A DNA stretch of 14,663 bases from Wenzhouxiangella sp. (GTDB lineage Bacteria > Pseudomonadota > Gammaproteobacteria > Xanthomonadales > Wenzhouxiangellaceae): the NCBI GenBank assembly GCA_021767625.1, contig JAASTB010000025.1:1-14663 (forward strand), read 5' to 3'. Both the position numbers and the translations under genes were made by a program. This document shows positions 5,008 through 10,686 of the stretch, one piece after another (the first letter of the stretch is position 1; the number at the start of each line of letters is the position of its first letter). The notes below the pieces were generated by a model. That model made no database searches, was not told the DNA's origin, and saw only the letters and a list, made by a program, of their open reading frames with translations.

Positions 5008-7254
5008 ATGAAACTCGACTCCCCTTTCATTCGTCTTCCCTACCGCTTCGACGCCGCCAGCGTTCGGGACGAGATCGAAGGCGTCGCCGATGCCGATGCC
5101 TGGCAGCCGCACCCCAGAAAGCTCGAAGGCCACGAAATCCTGCCGCTCGTGACCGCCGATGGCGGGGACGATGCCGCACGGATGGAGGGCCGAATGCAAC
5201 CGACGAAGTGGCTCGAGAAACTGCCTTCCCTGAAGGCCCTGCTCGCATCGCTCGACACCATCGTCGGGCGAGCCCTGCTGATCAGGGTCGAACCCGGCCG
5301 GGCCGCGCAACGCATGGTCGATGCCGGCGCCTACTGGCACCGCCGGTCGCGCGTGTTCATGATCGTCTCGGGCGGAGAAGGTGCACAGTGGCAGTGCGGG
5401 GAATCGCGAGCAAACATTCCCGACGGCCAGGCGTGGCTGATGAACGGCTGGGGAGGCTACGAGTACACGGCTTCGCCGGACGGCGAACTGGTCTACCTCG
5501 TCGTCGACACGGTGGGGTCCGCCACATTCTGGTCGACGGTCAAGTCGGCCGACAGGCCGCTCGACCCCGAGCGCGCATCGAGCATGAGCCCCAGGCAGCT
5601 GAATCTCGGGGCCGGCGCCCGAGAGCTCGGCACCGAAACGGTGCGCGTCGGTCGCGTCATGTCGCCCTGGGAGATGGAGAGCCTGACCAGGGAGATCATG
5701 GCCGAACTGCGCAACGTCGTGCCGGCGGAGGCCCCGCACCTGCCCAAGCTGGAAGCGGCCCTGAACCAGTACATCAACCAGTGGCAGGGCATTCACGCCC
5801 GGCACGGGGAGGATCGGGCCGGCGATGCGGCCTATCGCCAGGCCATGGAACAACTGGTCGCGCAAGCGGGCATGTTCGCGGGCAACTGGAAGCTGCCGAA
5901 CGGGCTGGACGTGGCCCAGGCCCTCTACCAGACCATTGTGCTCGGCGCCCTGCGCGACGACGAAGGCAAGCCCGTTGTCGTTGTCCCCCCCGGTGCCCGC
6001 GCCACGCGGGAACCGCAAGCCGGCGGCCGGACCGCGCCCGCGTCGAATCACGCGGACTCGGGGCGAGAGACCGGTGCGGAACCGGCCATCGGCGCCCCTA
6101 TTCGCGCCCCCGAGCCGCCGGGCGGCCCGGCGGCCGCGCAGCCCGGCCCGCCGGCCGCCGAAAATGCGGGAAGCGGGGTCCAGGATCCCGACATGTCACC
6201 GCTTCGCAGCGTACACACGGCCAGCATGCCGAAGCTGCTCCAGCAAGCGGCCAGTTCGCTGCTGGTCAGCACGTACCAGGCGGGCAAGCTGGTGATCGTG
6301 CGCGAGAACGACGGCAAGCTGAACACGCATTTCCGCGTCTACAACCGGCCGATGGGACTGGCCAGCGATGGCGGCCGCATGGCGCTGGGAACGGCCTACA
6401 CCGTCGAGTACTACCGCAACATGCCGGAAGTGGCGCGCAAGCTCCCACCCGAGGGCCGGCACGACGCGGCGTTCCTGCCCCGGCACGGTCACATTACCGG
6501 CAACATCGACATCCACGAAATGGACTGGGCCGGCGACGAGCTCTGGCTCGTCAATACCCGCTTCTCCTGCCTGTGCACGCTCGACAACGAACACAGTTTC
6601 GTTCCGCGCTGGCGACCGAAATTCATCTCCGGCTACGCGGCGGAAGACCGCTGCCACCTCAACGGACTGGAGGTGGTCGACGGCCGCCCGAAGTACGTCA
6701 CGGCCCTGGGCACTTCCGACACGGCCGGTGGATGGCGCGAGAACAAGGCGGGCGGCGGCGTCCTGATCGATGTCGAAAGCGACGAGATCATCTGTCGCGG
6801 CCTGTCCATGCCGCACTCGCCGCGCTGGTACCAGGACAAGCTCTGGGTGCTGGAATCGGGCAACGGCACGCTGGCGACCGTCGACCCGGACAATGGCCAG
6901 CTCGAGACCGTGGCCGAGCTGCCGGGATTCACTCGCGGCCTGGATTTCCTGGGACCCTACGCCTTCGTCGGACTGTCCCAGGTGCGCGAATCGGCCGTGT
7001 TCTCGGGCATCTCCCTGACCGAGAGAGTCAGCGAGCGCAACTGCGGCGTGTGGGTGGTCGACATCCGCTCGGGCGGGACGGTCGGCTTCCTCAAGTTCGA
7101 AGACGCCGTCCAGGAAGTCTTCGCCGTATCGGTGCTCGGCGGCATGCGCTTTCCCGAAGTGCTCGGCGGCAACGACAAGCACCTTGCCATCAGCTACTCG
7201 CTGCCGGACGAGGCACTGAAGGAAGTGGTGCAAGCCCGTACGGCCGCTTCCTGA
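5008..7254 (+). CDS. Fusion of a degenerate aspartyl/asparaginyl beta-hydroxylase-like domain with a TIGR03032 domain
   Basis: This 748-aa protein has two clear halves. Residues about 1-175 resemble the Asp/Asn beta-hydroxylase (PF05118) cupin fold: LPYRFDAASVRDE, GRMQPTKWL, GRALLIRVEPG, then the metal-site region and LVVDTVGSATFW. The expected HxD...H iron ligands read M103-V-D105 and Y151, and the usual 2-oxoglutarate Arg-x-His near LVVD reads L161-V-Y163. The domain therefore looks catalytically dead for that chemistry. Residues about 176-327 are a helical region. Residues about 328-405 are a Pro/Ala/Gly-rich linker. From M407 to the end is a TIGR03032 (conserved hypothetical) domain with STYQAGKL (421-428), GNIDIHEMDW (498-507), HLNGLEV (550-556) and MPHSPRWY (601-608), likely a beta-propeller-like fold. 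There is no signal peptide. It starts 98 bp after the ABC operon and could be separate. The function is unknown. Confidence 0.82.
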   Translation: MKLDSPFIRLPYRFDAASVRDEIEGVADADAWQPHPRKLEGHEILPLVTADGGDDAARMEGRMQPTKWLEKLPSLKALLASLDTIVGRALLIRVEPGRAAQRMVDAGAYWHRRSRVFMIVSGGEGAQWQCGESRANIPDGQAWLMNGWGGYEYTASPDGELVYLVVDTVGSATFWSTVKSADRPLDPERASSMSPRQLNLGAGARELGTETVRVGRVMSPWEMESLTREIMAELRNVVPAEAPHLPKLEAALNQYINQWQGIHARHGEDRAGDAAYRQAMEQLVAQAGMFAGNWKLPNGLDVAQALYQTIVLGALRDDEGKPVVVVPPGARATREPQAGGRTAPASNHADSGRETGAEPAIGAPIRAPEPPGGPAAAQPGPPAAENAGSGVQDPDMSPLRSVHTASMPKLLQQAASSLLVSTYQAGKLVIVRENDGKLNTHFRVYNRPMGLASDGGRMALGTAYTVEYYRNMPEVARKLPPEGRHDAAFLPRHGHITGNIDIHEMDWAGDELWLVNTRFSCLCTLDNEHSFVPRWRPKFISGYAAEDRCHLNGLEVVDGRPKYVTALGTSDTAGGWRENKAGGGVLIDVESDEIICRGLSMPHSPRWYQDKLWVLESGNGTLATVDPDNGQLETVAELPGFTRGLDFLGPYAFVGLSQVRESAVFSGISLTERVSERNCGVWVVDIRSGGTVGFLKFEDAVQEVFAVSVLGGMRFPEVLGGNDKHLAISYSLPDEALKEVVQARTAAS

Positions 7255-7302
7255 AGCCGCCAGCGCGGCTGCGGGCCGGCTGCGGCTGCTACTGGGCCGG
7301 CC
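7255..7302. terminator. Two GC-rich hairpins between convergent genes
   Basis: AGCCGC (7255-7260) pairs perfectly with GCGGCT (7265-7270) across a 4-base loop right after the fusion gene's stop. GGCCGGC (7274-7280) pairs with GCCGGCC (7296-7302) across a 15-base loop that overlaps the stop of the convergent gene. Neither is followed by a T-tract, so intrinsic termination is doubtful. They may only slow polymerase or protect mRNA ends. Confidence 0.3.
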
Positions 7303-7837
7303 TTGCCTGGCCGACCTGCTCGCCGGGGTTCTTGAGCTTCGCCTTGCGGAACCAGTGCACGCGGCACTCCAGGCCGCGCGGGCTGCGCCCGATGTAGACG
7401 AACTCGATGCGCGGCCACACGGGCATCCGGCCGGTTTCGCCGAAGCGCTGGTTCTCCAGCTCCAGCATCACGCCGATGCAGGGCCAGTCGTGCGCCTCGG
7501 CGTCGGCCTCCAGAAGACGCACGGCCTTGCGCAGCAGGTTATAGACCACCCGGGTGTGGCGCCATTTCGGTGCCACGAAACTCCTGTAGTAGTAAACCGG
7601 CTGAGCCAATTGCGGTGGCCACTGAGGCACCGCCGTACCGACCGCCGCCACTTCGCCATCGGCGTCGCGAGCGAACATCACGACCTGGCTCACCCGCTGG
7701 CGGGGATCCTGTCCACCCGGCAACGCCTTCTCGCGCTGCCAGAACTCGATGACGTCCTGCGCATCCCGCTCGGTCAGCTCGGTCCAGCCCGCGTGGTAAG
7801 TGAACTGGGGCGGGGCGCTCTCGACTGCCTGCTGCAT
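7289..7837 (-). CDS. Hypothetical protein, possibly GNAT acetyltransferase-like
   Basis: This 182-aa protein of uncertain family has no signal peptide and no membrane segment. Residues 52-71 (VVMFARDADGEVAAVGTAVP) look like the beta2-turn-beta3 hairpin of GNAT acetyltransferases. Residues 82-110 (YYYRSFVAPKWRHTRVVYNLLRK onward) look like the beta4-helix3 acetyl-CoA-binding region, with R93-H-T-R96 where the Q/R-x-x-G-x-G/A loop would be. The glycines of that loop are missing, so acetyl-CoA binding is not assured. The C-terminus is Arg/Lys-rich. I prefer the ATG at 7837, which has AAGGGA 8 bp upstream, over the in-frame ATG at 7864, which would add nine residues and has no site. The gene is convergent with the fusion gene and divergent from the TonB receptor. 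Its role is unknown. Confidence 0.7.
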   Translation of the reverse strand: MQQAVESAPPQFTYHAGWTELTERDAQDVIEFWQREKALPGGQDPRQRVSQVVMFARDADGEVAAVGTAVPQWPPQLAQPVYYYRSFVAPKWRHTRVVYNLLRKAVRLLEADAEAHDWPCIGVMLELENQRFGETGRMPVWPRIEFVYIGRSPRGLECRVHWFRKAKLKNPGEQVGQARPAQ

Positions 7838-7927
7838 GTCCCGATTCCCTTCGATTGGCCTCATCGCCCAATGTAACGAAATTCATCACGGGAAGGCGGT
7901 CATTCAGACCGGCGGCCGTTATTGCTC

Positions 7928-7957
7928 TTGCGCATGAAAATGATTTGCGTTTAGAAT
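7928..7957 (+). promoter_or_regulatory. Promoter of the TonB-dependent receptor with Fur-box-like site
   Basis: TTGCGC at 7928-7933 and TAGAAT at 7952-7957, 18 bp apart, form a reasonable sigma-70 promoter 40 bp before the GTG start. The spacer holds TGAAAATGATTTGCG (7935-7949), which matches about 10 of 14 positions of the 7-1-7 Fur consensus TGATAAT-N-ATTATCA. Its left half is strong and its right half weak. A Fur site in this position would repress the receptor when iron is plentiful, as is usual for FecA-type receptors. Confidence 0.5.
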
Positions 7958-7996
7958 CGCCGCGCGCCATCAACCACCGTTCTCAAAGGACCCTTC

Positions 7997-10186
7997 GTGA
8001 TCAAGAATCTCCTGCTCACCGGCCTCGCCCTGGGTGCGGCCGCCACCGCGCTCGCCGAAGAAGCGCGTCGCGACACCGAATCGCAGGCCGAGCGCGAGGA
8101 AAGCGCGCGAGCCGTCCAGCAAAGCCTCCAGAGCGTCCTCGACCGGGTACGCATCGTAGGCTCGAGCGCCGATGCCCGCAGGCTGTCCGGAACGGGCGCC
8201 GTCGTTGACCCCGAACAAATGGCGGTCGAGTCGCGCACCGATATCAATCAGCTGCTCAAGACCGTGCCGGGCGTCTACATCCGCGAGGAAGACGGCGAGG
8301 GCCTGCGACCCAACATCGGCATTCGCGCCGCAGCGGGCGGCCGCTCGAGCAAGATCACGCTGCTCGAGGACGGCGTGCTGATCGCGCCGGCGCCCTACTC
8401 CAACCCGGCTGCCTACTACTTCCCGCAGGTCTACCAGATGCACGCGGTCGAAGTCCTCAAGGGCGCCCCCCTGCTGCGCTACGGTCCACAGACGATCGGC
8501 GGCGTCATCAACCTGGTGACCACGCCGATTCCGTCGGAAACCTCCGGGCGGATCGTCACCAGCATGGGGGAGAACAGCGAACACAACACGCACGCCTGGG
8601 TTGGCGGTCGGGAAGGCGACTTCGGCTGGCTGGTCGATACGGTCTACCGCAACAGCGACGGCTTCAAGGACATCGACCGGAGCAACCGTGATACCGGCTT
8701 CGACATCCAGAGCTACCTCGTCAAGTTCGGCTGGAGCGGCGAACGTCAGAGCCTCCAGTTCAAGGCGCAGTACTCCGAAGAGACCTCCAACGAAACCTAC
8801 GCCGGCCTGACCGACCGGGATTTCGAGCGGGACGCCAATCGACGCTACGGCCTGTCGGAAATCGACCAGATGGACAACGACCACCAGGGCTTTTCGCTGG
8901 CCTGGGATTTCGACCTGACCAGCCAGGTGAAGCTCTCCGCGCTCGGCTATCACAACGAGTTCGCCCGTGACTGGTTCAAGACCGGCATCGGCGCCTTCGT
9001 CGACGCGGCCAACGCCGGCGACCCCGATGCGCTGGCCATCCTGCACGGCGAACAGGACTACGCCGGCCTGGGCTACAAGCACAACAACCGCGAATACGAA
9101 TCCTACGGCCTGGAACTGGGTCTCGATGCCATCGTCGGCGACCACCGGCTGCAACTCGGCGTCCGTGATCACAGCGACCGAATGGACCGATACCAGCCGG
9201 TCGAAGTCTACGACCAGGTCGACGGCAGCCTCATCTACCGCGACACCATCGCGCCGACCGGCAGCGACAATCGACTCGAGGGCGCCGATGCCGTGGCCTT
9301 CTGGGCACTGGACCAGTGGCAGGTGACCCCCGACTTCAGGCTGGACCTGGCCTTGCGCTACGAAGACGTCGAGACTTTCCGGCGGCAGTTCGCCACGCCC
9401 GACCGCGCCGACGAACCCGCCCGGCGCAGCAGCTCGACCGCCGAGTGGCTGCCGGGCGCCGCCCTGACCTGGGACTTCCACGACCGCTTTCAGCTCCTCG
9501 CGGGCGTCCATCGCGGCTTCGCCCCCCTGGGCGGCGGTGCGACCGAAAACGACGAACCCGAGACCAGCGTCAACTACGAACTCGGCATTCGACACTTTCG
9601 CGACAAACTGTTCGTGGAACTCGTCGGATTCCTCAGCGACTTCAACAACCAGGCGGAGGTCTGCTCCATGGCCAGCCCGTGCAGCAACGGTGCCACGTCC
9701 GGCAGCTTCGTCACCGGCGAGGCGGTCGTCAAGGGGGTCGAGTTCCAGTTCGGCCAGGAATGGCGGGCCGGCAACTTCACGATTCCCCTGAGCTTCAACT
9801 ACACCTACTCCGACGCCGCAATCAGCGAAGACAACCCGGTGACGGGGGGTTTCGACGGCGACACGCTTGCCGACATCCCGGAAAACCTCTTCAGCCTTCG
9901 CCTGGGCCTGGAGCACAGCGGCGGCTGGGACAACCATCTCGTAGCCAAGTACATGGACGCGACCTGCGTGCAGGTGGGCTGCAACCGCAACGCCGAGTCG
10001 TTCGACCGCACCGAGTCCCTGTTCGTGCTCGACTGGATCTCGCGCTACGCCATTAACGAAGACCTGACGGCTTTCCTCCGGGTCGATAACCTGTTCGACC
10101 GGCAGGTGATCATCTCGCGCCTGCCCGACGGCGCCCGGCCCAACAAGCCGCGCATGGGCATGGTGGGGCTGGACTACGCATTCTGA
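7997..10186 (+). CDS. TonB-dependent outer-membrane receptor, FecA-like
   Basis: This 729-aa outer-membrane receptor imports a ferric chelate or similar ligand using TonB energy. Residues 1-20 are a signal peptide (cut after ALA before EEARR). A short charged segment with a TonB-box-like DRVRIVGS follows. The plug domain (about 60-185) carries the FecA-type signatures LLKTVPGVYIREEDG (86-100), RPNIGIRA, RSSKITLLEDGVLIAPAPYS and LRYGPQTIGGVINLVTTP. The rest is the 22-strand barrel, ending in GLDYAF with a terminal Phe as usual for barrel assembly. Unlike E. coli FecA it has no N-terminal STN signalling domain, and no FecIR genes are nearby, so control probably rests on Fur. The start is GTG with AAAGGA 6 bp upstream. 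Cysteine pairs C556/C562 and C657/C662 may form disulfides in outer loops. The ligand is unproven. Confidence 0.94.
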   Translation: MIKNLLLTGLALGAAATALAEEARRDTESQAEREESARAVQQSLQSVLDRVRIVGSSADARRLSGTGAVVDPEQMAVESRTDINQLLKTVPGVYIREEDGEGLRPNIGIRAAAGGRSSKITLLEDGVLIAPAPYSNPAAYYFPQVYQMHAVEVLKGAPLLRYGPQTIGGVINLVTTPIPSETSGRIVTSMGENSEHNTHAWVGGREGDFGWLVDTVYRNSDGFKDIDRSNRDTGFDIQSYLVKFGWSGERQSLQFKAQYSEETSNETYAGLTDRDFERDANRRYGLSEIDQMDNDHQGFSLAWDFDLTSQVKLSALGYHNEFARDWFKTGIGAFVDAANAGDPDALAILHGEQDYAGLGYKHNNREYESYGLELGLDAIVGDHRLQLGVRDHSDRMDRYQPVEVYDQVDGSLIYRDTIAPTGSDNRLEGADAVAFWALDQWQVTPDFRLDLALRYEDVETFRRQFATPDRADEPARRSSSTAEWLPGAALTWDFHDRFQLLAGVHRGFAPLGGGATENDEPETSVNYELGIRHFRDKLFVELVGFLSDFNNQAEVCSMASPCSNGATSGSFVTGEAVVKGVEFQFGQEWRAGNFTIPLSFNYTYSDAAISEDNPVTGGFDGDTLADIPENLFSLRLGLEHSGGWDNHLVAKYMDATCVQVGCNRNAESFDRTESLFVLDWISRYAINEDLTAFLRVDNLFDRQVIISRLPDGARPNKPRMGMVGLDYAF

Positions 10187-10190
10187 TCCC

Positions 10191-10233
10191 CGCGCGGGTG
10201 CCGCGGGCCGCTACGGGCCGCGGTACCCGCGCG
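10191..10233. terminator. Long GC-rich hairpin after the TonB receptor gene
   Basis: Bases 10191-10206 (CGCGCGGGTGCCGCGG) pair with 10218-10233 in 15 of 16 positions. The one mismatch is a G-T that pairs as G-U in RNA. The loop is 11 bases. It begins 4 bp after the receptor's stop. There is no T-tract on either strand, so it is not a standard intrinsic terminator. It may stabilise the mRNA 3' end or attenuate read-through into the lipoprotein gene. Confidence 0.45.
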
Positions 10234-10308
10234 AATCGAACGGCATTGACGCCGTTCCGGCGCACGCCTATCGTGACTTGCTCTGTCCGTCCAAGCGAAC
10301 GCAAGCCC

Positions 10309-10629
10309 ATGAAAATTCATCTCCTGGCCGCAACGAGCGCCGCACTCATCCTCGCGAGCTGCACCTGGGTCAAGCTGGAAAGAGGCGCCGAAGGCGTACG
10401 GCTCGTCGAGCGTTCCCAGGCGCTCAACTGCGAGCGCCTCGGCACCACGACGACCTCGGTGCGGAGCCGTGTCGCCGGCGTCGAGCGCGACCCGGACAAG
10501 GTGGCCGCCGAACTGGCTGACCTGGCACGCAACAGCGCCTGGGACATAAATGGCGACACGATCGTCGCCGACGGCCCGCCTCGCGACGGCGAGCAGCGCT
10601 TCATCATCTACCGCTGCCGCAGCCGATAA
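10309..10629 (+). CDS. DUF4156 lipoprotein
   Basis: This is a 106-aa small lipoprotein of the DUF4156 family, function unknown. Residues 1-17 form a lipoprotein signal with lipobox LASC and C18 as the lipidated cysteine. S at the next-but-lipobox position and T19 after the Cys, with no Asp at +2, suggest sorting to the outer membrane. Family signatures are SCTWVKLERGAEGVRLV (17-33), CERLGTTTTSV, ERDPDKVAAELADLARN and GGDTIV-like INGDTIVADG, ending in FIIYRC. The ATG at 10309 is chosen because the lipobox requires it; an in-frame start further upstream would bury the signal. The ribosome-binding site is weak. It lies 122 bp after the receptor and converges with the IPTL-CTERM gene. Its TAA stop is part of the A-tract of the shared terminator. 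Confidence 0.85.
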   Translation: MKIHLLAATSAALILASCTWVKLERGAEGVRLVERSQALNCERLGTTTTSVRSRVAGVERDPDKVAAELADLARNSAWDINGDTIVADGPPRDGEQRFIIYRCRSR

Positions 10630-10656
10630 AAAAAGCGGCGCCCGGTGGGCGCCGCT
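10628..10656 (-). terminator. Intrinsic terminator of the IPTL-CTERM gene
   Basis: A perfect 10-bp stem, AGCGGCGCCC (10634-10643) with GGGCGCCGCT (10647-10656), closes a 3-base loop. On the minus strand it is followed by seven T residues (A-tract 10628-10634). This is a textbook Rho-independent terminator for the minus-strand gene ending at 10687. On the plus strand the stem is followed only by CTCTCAT, so it would work less well for the lipoprotein gene. Confidence 0.9.
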
Positions 10657-10686
10657 CTCTCATCAAGGGATCGACGGCTCGCGTCT

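Noticed and set aside
4957..6051. A 364-codon minus-strand frame opposite the N-terminal half of the fusion gene
   Set aside because: No ribosome-binding site and no family signature. It shadows a gene supported by homology on the other strand.
6000..6180. GC-rich low-complexity stretch as a possible frameshift or sequencing problem between two genes
   Set aside because: The frame is open and continuous through it, and the product is a plausible Pro/Ala/Gly linker between two domains. No start codon with a ribosome-binding site is evident at the head of the TIGR03032 part.
4965..7397. An 810-codon plus-strand frame overlapping the fusion gene
   Set aside because: The product is almost wholly Arg/Gly/Ala/Pro, as expected from reading a GC-rich gene one base out of frame. 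The 748-aa frame beside it carries clear domain motifs.
7970..9937. A 655-codon open frame on the minus strand opposite the TonB receptor gene
   Set aside because: It mirrors the codon positions of a well-supported receptor gene in GC-rich DNA. Its product has no recognisable motif, and its composition (repeated VV, GV, VD and AQ runs) is typical of antisense shadows.
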